Origin: Hymenobacter sp. 5317J-9
GTDB taxonomy: Bacteria; Bacteroidota; Bacteroidia; Cytophagales; Hymenobacteraceae
Direction: 5' to 3'
DNA: 64,000 nucleotides
Assembly: GCF_022921075.1 (NCBI RefSeq)
Contig: NZ_CP095050.1
Location: forward strand, 2,108,001 to 2,172,000
Part shown: positions 8,422 to 17,290 of the stretch, piece after piece
How the letters are laid out: every line of letters starts with the position of its first letter
Numbering within the stretch: the stretch's first letter is position 1
Program-made: the position numbers and the translations under genes
Notes under the pieces: model-generated
The model's database searches: none
Seen by the model: only the letters and a program-made list of their open reading frames with translations
Told to the model about the DNA's origin: nothing

Positions 8422-9603
8422 ATGTCCACTGCTACCTCGTCTTCGCTGCCCCCGCCGGCCATTGCGGCCAACCAGCACATCTACGACGACTACTTTGAAG
8501 AGGACTTCACCCGCACGGTGGACGACAACATCCTGCAGCTGCTCGACCGGGTGTGGTTTCGGTCGGAGCTGGTGGGGTTCGAGAACTTTCCGCAGCGCAA
8601 CCGGCCCGACCGACCTCTGATTTTTGCCTCCAACCACTCGGGTATGGCCTTCCCCTGGGACGCCATGGTGGCGCTGTCGCACTTGTTTCGGCAGCTGCCC
8701 AAAACCAGCTCGCTCAGCGACTTGCCCCGTCCGCTTTCGGCCCCGCTGCTCTCGCAAACGGCCCTGATGAACCCTTATCTGGTAAAGGACTTCTGGAAAA
8801 AATGCGGCTGCGTGGACGCCACGACGCTGAATTTTGAAACCATGATGTATTACCAGGACCACAACCTGATGCTGTACCCCGAAGGGGTGCCGGGCATCGG
8901 CAAGGGGTTCAACCGCAAGTACCAGCTGCAGCGGCTGGCCACCAGCATGGTACGCCTGAGCCTGCAGCACGGCACCGACATCGTGCCCTTCTACACCATC
9001 AACGCCGAATATCTCAACCCCTACGCCTACAGCTGGGATTTTATCAACAATTTCACCAAGAAAATCGGCATCCCGTTTTTGCCGCTCACGCTGCTGCTGC
9101 TGCTGGTGCTGGTGCAGCCCTGGGCGTTTTACCTGGCTTTCCCCGCCAAGCTCATCTTCGTGATGGGCACCCGCATCCGGCCCTCCGACCTCACCTCCAA
9201 AACCACCGACGAGCTGACCCGCGAGGAGTACCTGGCCCTGAGCGAGCAAATTCGCCAACAGATGCAGGCCGAGATGGATGCCGCCGTGGTCGCCCACGGC
9301 CAGAAGCCCTACCGCTGGGGCGAGCTCTGGCAGCGCATCAAGGAAAACCGCCGGTTCTTCCCGTTTTTTCTGCCCTTTGCCTGGCCCGCCATGTTCACCG
9401 AGTTTGAGCGGCTGTACGTGAAGGAGGGCAAGCGCAATTTCCGGATGAAACTCGACCAGCCCGGCGCGTGGTTGCGTATGCTGTGGCGTAACCCTATTAC
9501 CCTAGCCTATTTTATCCCCTTGCTTGGTTGGATTCCGCTGGCCATCAAGGGCTACCGTGGCAATAAGCTGGGGCAAAAGCAGCAGGCTTACCGTAGCCGG
9601 TAG
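8422..9603 (+). CDS. PlsC-like 1-acyl-glycerol-3-phosphate acyltransferase family protein
   Basis: The 393-residue product shows the acyltransferase block I as NHSGMAFPWDA, with the His and Asp of an H-x(n)-D pair more widely spaced than the usual HxxxxD, and block III as YPEGVPGIGKGF. A hydrophobic stretch (about 215-240, FLPLTLLLLLVLVQPWAFYL) and a C-terminal one (YFIPLLGWIPLAI) suggest membrane attachment. It is longer than typical PlsC (about 250), with a C-terminal extension, so the acceptor may not be lysophosphatidate. ATG 8422 is chosen over 8350, which adds an unlikely leader. Confidence 0.82.
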   Translation: MSTATSSSLPPPAIAANQHIYDDYFEEDFTRTVDDNILQLLDRVWFRSELVGFENFPQRNRPDRPLIFASNHSGMAFPWDAMVALSHLFRQLPKTSSLSDLPRPLSAPLLSQTALMNPYLVKDFWKKCGCVDATTLNFETMMYYQDHNLMLYPEGVPGIGKGFNRKYQLQRLATSMVRLSLQHGTDIVPFYTINAEYLNPYAYSWDFINNFTKKIGIPFLPLTLLLLLVLVQPWAFYLAFPAKLIFVMGTRIRPSDLTSKTTDELTREEYLALSEQIRQQMQAEMDAAVVAHGQKPYRWGELWQRIKENRRFFPFFLPFAWPAMFTEFERLYVKEGKRNFRMKLDQPGAWLRMLWRNPITLAYFIPLLGWIPLAIKGYRGNKLGQKQQAYRSR

Positions 9604-9627
9604 GTTGGGCGTTACAGATAAAAAAGT

Positions 9628-9725
9628 CGTCATGCTGAGCGGAGTCGAAGCATCTCTACCGCGCAACTAACTCAATCAAGTGGATTTGCTGCGGTAGAGA
9701 TGCTTCGACTGCACTCAGCATGACG
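9628..9725. repeat. Family A palindromic repeat, copy A4
   Basis: The left arm starts CGTCATGCTGAGCGGAG and the right arm ends CTGCACTCAGCATGACG. It sits between the acyltransferase and the esterase. Confidence 0.92.
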
Positions 9726-9786
9726 GGCGGTACCCACGCGCATTGCCCAGCTCGCACCTCACTCCCTTCCTCAAAATCCCACCCCA

Positions 9787-10770
9787 ATGCCTTCGTTCCA
9801 GCATTTGCTGCTCAAGCAGCTCCTCACCGCGGCAGCCGCACCGCTGGCCCGCCGCAAGCCCAGCGTGGGCGCCATGCGGCTGGCCATGGAAGCCGGTTCG
9901 CTCTTCCAGTTCATGCCCTGGCACGTACACTTGGAAAGTCTGAAGCTGGACAACCGCCTAGAGGCCGAGTGGCTACGCCCGCGCGGTGCGCACCCTACGC
10001 GCGTGCTGCTCTACCTGCACGGCGGCGGCTACGTGCTGGGCTCGCTCAATACGCACCGCAGCCTGGTGGGCAGCCTGGCGCAGCGCACGGGCCTCAACGT
10101 GCTCACCATCAACTACCGCAAGGCACCCGACCACCCGTTTCCGGCGGCGCTCGACGATGCCAAGCGCGCCTACCGCTGGCTGCTGCGCCACGGCCACCAA
10201 GCCCACGACATCATAGTAGCCGGCGACTCGGCCGGGGGCGGGCTGGCCCTGGCGCTGCTGCTGGCCCTGCGCAATGCCGGCGAGGCCCTGCCCGCGGCCG
10301 GCGTCGGCCTTTCGCCCTGGACCGACCTCAACCTGCCCATCACCGCCCTGCGGCGGGTGGCCCGCGAAGAGGGCCTCCTGCTCGAAGCCCTGCAGATGCG
10401 CACCTGGGGCCCGCTTTATGCCCGCAAAACGCCGCTCACACACCCGCTGCTTTCGCCGCTGCAAGCCGACTTGCACGGACTGCCGCCGCTGCTCATTCAA
10501 GTATCAACGGCCGAAGTGCTGTACGACGATGCCCTACGCTTTGCCGACAAAGCCCGCGCCGCGGGCGTGTCCGTGACGCTGCAACCCTTTGACGGGCTGG
10601 TGCATTGGTGGCATTTGTTCTGGCGCATTGTGCCCGAGGCCCGCCAGGCGCTCGACCAGGTGGCCGCTTTTCTGGAGAAAATGTGGGCCCAGCGGGCGGC
10701 CGACCAGCGAGAGCCGACGGCCGCCACCCGGCAGCTGCGGCCACAAGCCCGTCGGCGGTTGGCGGCATAG
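9787..10770 (+). CDS. Alpha/beta hydrolase, HSL-type esterase/lipase
   Basis: This 327-residue hydrolase carries the hormone-sensitive-lipase oxyanion motif HGGG (78-81) and nucleophile S148 in GDSAGGG. The acid and His are probably in STAEVLYDDAL and FDGLVHWWHLF. It should hydrolyse esters of short or medium acyl chains; the substrate is unknown. No signal peptide is clear. The tail after the fold (WAQRAADQREPTAATRQLRP onward) is Arg/Ala-rich and probably disordered. Confidence 0.92.
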   Translation: MPSFQHLLLKQLLTAAAAPLARRKPSVGAMRLAMEAGSLFQFMPWHVHLESLKLDNRLEAEWLRPRGAHPTRVLLYLHGGGYVLGSLNTHRSLVGSLAQRTGLNVLTINYRKAPDHPFPAALDDAKRAYRWLLRHGHQAHDIIVAGDSAGGGLALALLLALRNAGEALPAAGVGLSPWTDLNLPITALRRVAREEGLLLEALQMRTWGPLYARKTPLTHPLLSPLQADLHGLPPLLIQVSTAEVLYDDALRFADKARAAGVSVTLQPFDGLVHWWHLFWRIVPEARQALDQVAAFLEKMWAQRAADQREPTAATRQLRPQARRRLAA

Positions 10771-10912
10771 GCTGGCGGCCAGCCGCTTGGGCGCGGAAAG
10801 GGTGGTATTGAGAAGCCGAAGTTCCGAAGAAATAAAACCCTGCATTCTGATGATTTTGAGCACTTTTGAAGAAAAACGGCGTACAAGACTCAACTATATT
10901 GCAGAGTGTTCG

Positions 10913-10920
10913 TAGGTTTG
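10913..10920 (+). promoter_or_regulatory. Candidate -7 promoter box (TAGGTTTG)
   Basis: TAGGTTTG fits TAnnTTTG in a locally AT-rich stretch before the phasin-like gene and would give a leader of about 95 nt. An alternative ATG at 10951 also lies downstream of it. Confidence 0.4.
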
Positions 10921-11019
10921 CACCATAAATAGTCGGCTTGCATACTACTTGTGGCCGCCAACTCGTTTTCCCTCAGTTGCTTCGCGTTTAACCCTTTCAC
11001 TTCAATCCCCTTCAAACCC

Positions 11020-11529
11020 ATGGAAGATTTGTTTAAAAAGTTCGTCAATGCCGGCGTCGGTTACATTGCTCAGGGCAGCAAGACGTTGCAATCCACCATT
11101 GAGAAGCTGGTGAAGGACAACAAGATGACCCAGGAGGAAGGCAAGAAAATCATCGACGACCTGATGAAGAGCGGCGAAACCAAGCGCGCCGAACTCGAAA
11201 AGCAGTTTCAGGGCCTGGCCGACCGCGTGAAGAGCACCGTGGGCCTCGGCGATTCTAAGTCGAAAGCCAAACCGGCCGCCAAAAAGCCGGCTGCTAAATC
11301 GGCTTCGGCCGCCAAGCCGGCCAGCAGCGCCACCAGCAAGCAAAGCTCGGCGACGGCCAAAGCCGCTGGCGCCACCAAAAAGGCCGCCGACAAGGTGAGC
11401 GCCGCCGCTGGCTCGGCTCAGAAATCGGCCGCAGCCAAAGCCGGCGCTGCCGCCAAACCGGCCGCGAAGAAGCCCGCGGCTAAAAAGCCCGCCGCAGCCG
11501 CTTCAGGCACTAGCGAAGGCCAGGCGTAA
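11020..11529 (+). CDS. Phasin-like protein with histone H1-like Ala/Lys/Pro tail
   Basis: From ATG 11020 the product is 169 residues in two parts. Residues 1-70 are a helical, phasin/PhaF-like segment (MEDLFKKFVNAGVGYIAQGS, then EEGKKIIDDLM, KRAELEKQF, LADRV). The rest is a low-complexity tail of AAKKPAAK-type repeats, like histone H1 or PhaF, which would bind DNA or polyanions. PhaF-like proteins link polyester granules to the nucleoid; no PHA gene is in view, so the role is open. A longer start at ATG 10951 is possible. A strong terminator follows. Confidence 0.75.
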   Translation: MEDLFKKFVNAGVGYIAQGSKTLQSTIEKLVKDNKMTQEEGKKIIDDLMKSGETKRAELEKQFQGLADRVKSTVGLGDSKSKAKPAAKKPAAKSASAAKPASSATSKQSSATAKAAGATKKAADKVSAAAGSAQKSAAAKAGAAAKPAAKKPAAKKPAAAASGTSEGQA

Positions 11530-11548
11530 GCGCGTCGCTTCCTGTCGT

Positions 11549-11585
11549 AAAAAGCCCCGTTTGCGTCTCGTGAACGGGGTTTTTC
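11549..11585 (+). terminator. Rho-independent terminator
   Basis: AAAAAGCCCCGTT pairs with AACGGGGTTTTT around a 12-nt loop, 20 bp after the phasin-like gene. Confidence 0.85.
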
Positions 11586-11644
11586 GTTGCTAGTCCGGCG
11601 TCCGATTACGCAGTGGCCGGCCCAAAGCGCTACATTCGCTTTCA

Positions 11645-13327
11645 ATGTTCAAAAACACGATTTCTAACCTGTCCCGGATTCGGCAAGTGGCCGAAGTGCT
11701 GCTGCGCTACGGCTTCGAGGACGTGGTGACCACCACGCCCCTGCGCCGCCTCGTGAGCCAGGCCCGCCGCCTCAACTGGCAGCGCGCCGACCGGCAGGTG
11801 TTCGAAACCACGCGCTGGGAGCGGGTGCGCCTCATCATCGAAGAGCTGGGGCCCACGTTCATCAAGCTGGCCCAGGCCATGAGCAACCGCGCCGACCTGC
11901 TGCCCGAGGCGCTGATTGACGAGTTTGAGAAGCTACAAAGCAACGTGCCGCCTTTTGAAACGGCCGTGGCCCGCCAGATTATCGAGGAAGAGCTGGGCCG
12001 GCCCATCTCGGAGGTATTCAGCGAGTTCGACGACACCACCCTGGGCTCGGCCAGCATCGGGCAGGTGCACCGCGCGCGGCTGCTCACGGGCGAGGAAGTG
12101 GTGGTGAAAGTGCAACGGCCCGGCGTGCGCGACAAAGTGCGCTCCGACCTGGCCTTGCTGCACGAGCTGGTGCGCCTCACCAGCGGCTTCCTGCAAAAGC
12201 AAGGCCTGGCCAACCCGCAGGACATCGTGGACGCCTTCGAGCGCAGCATGAGCAAAGAGCTGGATTACACGGCCGAGGCCCGCTCGATGGAACAGTTTCG
12301 GAAGCTCTACGCCGATTACACCACGTTTTACATCCCGAAGCCGTTTCGGGAGCTGAGCACGGCCCGCATCCTGGTGATTGAGTTCGTGAGCGGCTGCAAA
12401 ATCACCGACAAAGCGCAACTGCTGGAGTGGGGCCTGAGCCCGGAAACCGTGGCCGAAAACGGCATGGACATCTACCTGACGCAGATTTTTGAGTTTGGGG
12501 TGTTCCACGCCGACCCGCACCCCGGCAACGTGCTGGTGCGCCCCGATGGCACGGTGGTGCTCATCGACTTCGGCATGGTGGGCCGTCTCACCAAGCAGCA
12601 GAAGTACGCCTTCGCGGGCGTATTCATCGGCATGGCGCGGCAGGACGCGCGCAGCATGGCCCTCAACTTCCGCCGCCTCGCTCTTACGGCCGAGATACCG
12701 GACATGCGCGCGTTCGAGTCCGATTTGAGCCAGCTTATTGAGGATTTCGCCACGCTCGACGTGAAGGAAATGAGCATGAGCGACCTGGCCGATGCCCTGC
12801 AAACCGTCATCTACAACTACAAGCTGCAGGTGCCGGGCGCGGTGTTCCTCATCCTGCGGGCGCTGGTGATTCTGGAAGGCATCGGCAAGGTGTTGCACCC
12901 CAGCTTCAACACGTTCGAATTTGTGCGGCCCTACGGCGCCAAGATTATTCGGGAGCAATACTCGCGGGCCAACTTGCTCAGCGAAGCCGAATACACGGGC
13001 ACGCAGCTGCTGGCCCTGCTCCAGACTTTGCCAGCCGACGTGCGCCAGATTGTGCGCAAAATCAGCAAGGGTGAACTGCGGCTGAAGTTCGAGCTGGTGG
13101 GCTACCAAACCCTGCTGCGCAAGGCCGACCAGCTCGTGAGCCGCACCATTCTGGCCCTGCTAAGCGTGGGCGGGCTGCTGTTTTCGGGCCTCTCGCTTAT
13201 GGGCCGCTACTCCCCCGACATGCCATACCACCGCGGCGTGCCCGAAATAACCTGGTGGAGCCTGGGCGCCACGGGTTTCATGCTGCTGGTTTTGCTGCTG
13301 CTCGGTACCGGCCGGCGGGAGAAATAA
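11645..13327 (+). CDS. AarF/UbiB (ABC1) family atypical kinase
   Basis: This 560-residue protein has the ABC1 kinase-like core: ASIGQVHRA (136-144), the ATP lysine in VVVKVQRPG (about 155), HADPHPGN and LIDFGMVG. Two hydrophobic helices close the protein (about 500-555), giving a membrane anchor. Family members support quinone biosynthesis or lipid metabolism and act as ATPases rather than clear protein kinases. The family KxGQ motif reads KLAQ (74-77), with Gly changed to Ala. It stands alone after a terminator, so it probably has its own promoter. Confidence 0.93.
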   Translation: MFKNTISNLSRIRQVAEVLLRYGFEDVVTTTPLRRLVSQARRLNWQRADRQVFETTRWERVRLIIEELGPTFIKLAQAMSNRADLLPEALIDEFEKLQSNVPPFETAVARQIIEEELGRPISEVFSEFDDTTLGSASIGQVHRARLLTGEEVVVKVQRPGVRDKVRSDLALLHELVRLTSGFLQKQGLANPQDIVDAFERSMSKELDYTAEARSMEQFRKLYADYTTFYIPKPFRELSTARILVIEFVSGCKITDKAQLLEWGLSPETVAENGMDIYLTQIFEFGVFHADPHPGNVLVRPDGTVVLIDFGMVGRLTKQQKYAFAGVFIGMARQDARSMALNFRRLALTAEIPDMRAFESDLSQLIEDFATLDVKEMSMSDLADALQTVIYNYKLQVPGAVFLILRALVILEGIGKVLHPSFNTFEFVRPYGAKIIREQYSRANLLSEAEYTGTQLLALLQTLPADVRQIVRKISKGELRLKFELVGYQTLLRKADQLVSRTILALLSVGGLLFSGLSLMGRYSPDMPYHRGVPEITWWSLGATGFMLLVLLLLGTGRREK

Positions 13328-13585
13328 GGCCGCAGGCAGCGATGACATCGAGGCAAAACTGCCATTAATCACGCCGCAGGCGGGCTCTTTGCTTCAACTG
13401 GCAAAGTCCTTTATTTTATCGGGTTTAATGTGATTAATTGCTGGTAATTAACGTATTAATACTGATGAAGCGGGATTTGCTAAAGTCCTGAAAAATGGAA
13501 TTTAACGTTGCCTGCCGGTTTGTTGGACTTCTACCTTTCCGCTGTCTGTCGCTAATGACAGAAGTTAATCCCAGCGGAAAACCCC

Positions 13586-14677
13586 ATGAATACCGTTACC
13601 CTCGGAGCAGTCCAGCGCTATTGCGTTACTCTCTTTGCTTGCGCCCTGCTTAGCCCCGGCTTGTCCAGCGCCCAAGGGCGCGGCAAAGCGCCCGAGCAAC
13701 TCGCGGACGAGACCTATGACACCCAAAAACACCTGACCGTGGCCGTGACGAAGTTTGCCGAGGCGCGTACGGCGCTGGCGGGCTTCATTCGGCAGCGCGC
13801 GGTGCGGGTGCAGAAGCAAGAGGAAACCCCGGAGCAGCTCATTGCCGAGTTTGCCCTGCCCGCGCCGTACCTGCTGCCGCTCGATTCGCTGGCCGCGTCG
13901 CTGGGCTTTGTGGTTGAAAACAACGTGAATGCCCACGACCTCAGCGGCCGCACCGGCGAGCTGCGGGCCGAAGAAAAGCGCACCACCGACCAGATAGAGG
14001 GCATGCAGCAGCAATTGGCCAAAGGCACGGGCACCCCCGAAGAGCGCACCAGCCTGCGCCGCGACCTGGACCGCGCCACCGACCGCCTGCTGAGCGTGCG
14101 CGAGCAGCAGGCTTACATTGCCGGCCACGCCCGCCAGGCCTACGTCACGCTGCGCCTCTATGACGAAATCAGCTTCCCCACCGGCAACCGCCGCATCAGC
14201 TTCGTGAACATGCCGGGCGTGGAATACGCCTACCTGCACCTCGACAGCCCCAAAGCCGGGCTCACCGCCCCGGCGTATTCGGGCGTGGCCCTCAAGTACC
14301 TCGTCACGCGCGGCAAAAGCTATTTGAACGTGGGCATGTACCGCCCGGTGAGTGGCAACACCGGCGAAGAAGATTTCGTGAACGAACTGTTCGTCATCAA
14401 CTTCGGACAGGATTTCTACCCGCGCAACTTTGGGCGCGGCCGCCGGCGCTATTTCAACCTCTACACCTGCTACCAGCTGGGCGGCTTCATCCTGAACCGC
14501 AACAACGACCGGGGCACCGAGTTCATCCCCAACCTGAACCTGGGCGTGGGCGTCGAGATTTTCAAGAGCAAGCACGTGCTGCTCGACACCAAAGCCAGCT
14601 ACTTCGTGCCGCTGCACGACCGCAGCCGGGACCTGCGCGGCGTGCTGGGCCAGGCGGCGTTCAACTTCGTGTTTTGA
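13586..14677 (+). CDS. Exported protein: DUF4349-like coiled coil plus beta-barrel-like C-terminus
   Basis: The 363-residue product has a signal peptide (cut after about LSSAQ). The first half has a helical segment (about 125-180, EEKRTTDQIEGMQQQLAKG, then EERTSLRRDLDRATDRLLSV) followed by YVTLRLYDEISFP, the pattern of DUF4349 anti-sigma-like periplasmic domains. The second half alternates short beta strands (YFNLYTCYQLGGF, FIPNLNLGVGVEIF) and ends in Phe (FNFVF), as outer-membrane barrels do. I do not know the function. The upstream 250 bp is AT-rich and holds no gene that I can see. Confidence 0.6.
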   Translation: MNTVTLGAVQRYCVTLFACALLSPGLSSAQGRGKAPEQLADETYDTQKHLTVAVTKFAEARTALAGFIRQRAVRVQKQEETPEQLIAEFALPAPYLLPLDSLAASLGFVVENNVNAHDLSGRTGELRAEEKRTTDQIEGMQQQLAKGTGTPEERTSLRRDLDRATDRLLSVREQQAYIAGHARQAYVTLRLYDEISFPTGNRRISFVNMPGVEYAYLHLDSPKAGLTAPAYSGVALKYLVTRGKSYLNVGMYRPVSGNTGEEDFVNELFVINFGQDFYPRNFGRGRRRYFNLYTCYQLGGFILNRNNDRGTEFIPNLNLGVGVEIFKSKHVLLDTKASYFVPLHDRSRDLRGVLGQAAFNFVF

Positions 14678-14830
14678 TAGGGGAGGGCGCGTCACTACAC
14701 GTTTGGATTCCCGGCGTGCTTGGCCCGTTTTTGTACTCGCTTCTGCAATTATTTGGCCTTGAAGCATTGTGACCGCGCCGGACGGACCCGACCTTTGCGG
14801 CGTGGGCGCTATTGCTGCCCGCGCGCCTAC

Positions 14831-16993
14831 ATGCCTGCTTCGTTGTTCGTTCGCGTAATCCTGCTTGTTTTTGGTATTTTATTGGGACTGATGCCGCGCA
14901 ATGCCGCGGCCCAGACAATCCCGACAGACCAATCGGTGTTACGCGAAGCCAGCCTGCGCGCCGACACCGCCACCTATTCGCTCAGCCGCAACACGGTGCT
15001 GGTGCAAGGCACGCCAACGCTCTACTTCTGGTTTCGGCGCGACGATGAGACGCTGGAGCTGCGCCTGTACCCGGCCAACACCTCCACTGCCAAGCCGTTG
15101 CGCCTGCGCCGCACGCTCGACTATCAGCAGCTCGATTCGCTGACGAAAGAAACTGACGGCAGCTTCCGCACCCGCCTCAAGTTTCAGAACCTGACCAGCA
15201 GCCAGTTTCTACGTCTGGTGGTGGAACAGGCAGCCGACTCGGCCGGGCGGGCGCCGCTGCGGCAGGTGGTGCCGCTGTTGCCGCTGGCGCGCACCTCGCT
15301 GGCCCTGCGCGTGACGGATAACGAGTTGTTTGTGGGGGAAGAGAAGGTGTTTGAGCTTACCAGCTCCAACCCGCGCAATGTGCATGTGACGGGCGAATGG
15401 GTGCGCGGCCCCGAGTTCGACTACCGCCTGTTGGCCGAAAGCAACGGCATGCTGCGCCTGCACGTGCTGCCCAACCAGCTCGGCCAGCGCACGCTGCAGC
15501 TCAGGCTGCAAACCGAGCGGCCCACGCTGCTGCCCGGCAACAAGCTCAGCTACCAGCTGCCGGTGCTGAAGCAGGAATTCAACGTGAAAGCCAGCCGCCT
15601 CCGCTTCCTCTCGCCCGACCAGCGCAGCGTGACCATGGACGACGTGAGCCGCCGGCGCGGCGTGGAGCTCATTCTCGACAACGGCCGCAGCTTCGAGCTG
15701 CACCGCACCTACCGCATTGAAGACCAGGAAGAACCCGGTGGGGAGCTCATCGCCGAAATCTATACGCGCCAGTACCTGAGCAACGACCGGGTGCTGTGCT
15801 ACTTCCGGCCCTACAACACCCACCGCCAAACCGCCGGCTACCTCTACATCAAGGAAAACGACGCCCCGCGCTACCTCACCAACCTCGACATCACGCCCCA
15901 AACCGTGATTCGGAACGTGCAGGTGCTGCACCGCGGCGGCGAATGGACGCCCGGCCTGAGCGTGAGCCCCGGCGAAACCGTGGACGTGCGCCTCGAAGGC
16001 GAGGGCCTGCAAAAGGCGCGCGTGTCGTTCGAGGACCTCCCCGTTATTCCTTCCGATTCGTCGGTGCGGACCGATGCGCGGCTGGTATACCGGGTGCGCG
16101 TGCCGGTGAGCTACGACAAGCGCAAAAGCACGATTTACAACCTGGGCCAGCCCACGGGCTATGCCCTCAGCGTGCGCGAGTTTCAGCGGCCGCACCCCCT
16201 GGATTTTGTGTCGGTGACTTATGGCGACGCGGCCCGGCAAATCACCAAGCTCAACGGCCCGGTGCTGTACGACGGCACTATCCGCGACGTGGTTTTTCAG
16301 TTCAACCCGGCGGGTATCGACAAGGGCGAGCAGCTGTTTGGTAAGCAGTTTCTGAGCTTCGAAATCCGCACCGTGAATGCCAAAGGCGATTTGGTGGAGC
16401 TGCGCAACATCGACAACGTGGTGATTTGTCCCGGCGACAACTCACCCCGCGCCGCCTTCTACGCCGACAAGCAGTGTCGCACCGACCCGCTCAGCCTCAA
16501 CTCCATACTGAGCCGCAAAACCTACGACCTCGACGAATGGAGCCGCATCCTCGTGACGGTGAAGCACCAGGCCAGCCAATACGGCGAACCCGGCTACACC
16601 CAAACCGTGGAGCTGGTGCTAAAGCGCCGCTACAAATTCGACATCGACGTGAGCTTCCCGGCCGGCCTGCTCACGCGCAAGCAGAAAGAAGATAAATTCG
16701 GTGACCTGGGCGGCATCTCGCTGGCCACGCTGGCCCAATTCAGCTTCTACAGCCCCAACAAAATCAACCGCTTGCGCCCCTACAAAATCGGCGCCGGCTT
16801 CGTGGCCCTCAACGCCTTCAACCTGGGCAGCAGCACCGCCAACCGCGACTTGGGCGTTGTCATCCTCGGCTCGGTGTACCCCACGCGGCGCGAGGCCAAA
16901 TTCACGTTTCCGCTGTACTTGGGCGGCGGCTATTTGCTGGGCACCTCGCAGTGGTTTTTCATGCTGGGGCCGGGCATTGGGGTGCGGTTGTAG
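14831..16993 (+). CDS. Large exported protein of unknown function, probable outer-membrane C-terminus
   Basis: From ATG 14831 the product is 720 residues with a clear signal peptide (LFVRVILLVFGILLGLMPR, cut near NAAAQ). The body is rich in beta strands, and the end (YKIGAGFVALNAFNLGS, FPLYLGGGYLLG, GPGIGVRL) resembles a small membrane barrel. A longer frame to ATG 14720 adds a Cys/Arg-rich leader, which I reject. A GACCTTTG box (one mismatch to TAnnTTTG), with a TTG 20 bp before it, lies just upstream. Both this gene and the preceding one may be envelope proteins of a single unit. No family is recognised. Confidence 0.6.
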   Translation: MPASLFVRVILLVFGILLGLMPRNAAAQTIPTDQSVLREASLRADTATYSLSRNTVLVQGTPTLYFWFRRDDETLELRLYPANTSTAKPLRLRRTLDYQQLDSLTKETDGSFRTRLKFQNLTSSQFLRLVVEQAADSAGRAPLRQVVPLLPLARTSLALRVTDNELFVGEEKVFELTSSNPRNVHVTGEWVRGPEFDYRLLAESNGMLRLHVLPNQLGQRTLQLRLQTERPTLLPGNKLSYQLPVLKQEFNVKASRLRFLSPDQRSVTMDDVSRRRGVELILDNGRSFELHRTYRIEDQEEPGGELIAEIYTRQYLSNDRVLCYFRPYNTHRQTAGYLYIKENDAPRYLTNLDITPQTVIRNVQVLHRGGEWTPGLSVSPGETVDVRLEGEGLQKARVSFEDLPVIPSDSSVRTDARLVYRVRVPVSYDKRKSTIYNLGQPTGYALSVREFQRPHPLDFVSVTYGDAARQITKLNGPVLYDGTIRDVVFQFNPAGIDKGEQLFGKQFLSFEIRTVNAKGDLVELRNIDNVVICPGDNSPRAAFYADKQCRTDPLSLNSILSRKTYDLDEWSRILVTVKHQASQYGEPGYTQTVELVLKRRYKFDIDVSFPAGLLTRKQKEDKFGDLGGISLATLAQFSFYSPNKINRLRPYKIGAGFVALNAFNLGSSTANRDLGVVILGSVYPTRREAKFTFPLYLGGGYLLGTSQWFFMLGPGIGVRL

Positions 16994-17290
16994 GGGTGAA
17001 ATTAGTATATCAGCGGGAGCGGTAATTGATGCTACGGAAAACGATACTACTGCGGCTAGTTTTTTTAGGAAATAGTTGAACTAACAGTTAAAGGGTGTTA
17101 GGGAATTTAAAAAGCACGTCATGCTGAAGTAGTTTAGGCAAAATCCTAACACCCTCTTAGCGATATAATTTCTGTGCTCATCGCATTCGGGCCTTTTAGT
17201 AAAAAAATCTATAATGCGCTTGAGAAATCAAAAAATTTTGCCTAGAAATACGTCGGTCACGGCGGCAACTCAAGGTTGTGCGGAGTTTTT
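16994..17290. other. AT-rich junction with truncated family A arm and nested inverted repeats
   Basis: No gene is seen. The GC content drops sharply from about 17000. CGTCATGCTGA at 17117-17127 is the start of a family A arm, but the sequence then changes completely. Around it AGGGTGTTAGG (17092-17102) pairs perfectly with CCTAACACCCT (17145-17155), and TAGGCAAAAT (17135-17144) pairs with ATTTTGCCTA (17235-17244). This looks like an old insertion edge for the restriction-modification island. Confidence 0.6.

Noticed and set aside
17091..17290. Insertion sequence at the island edge
   Set aside because: Inverted repeats are present, but there is no transposase gene or flanking target duplication that I can see.
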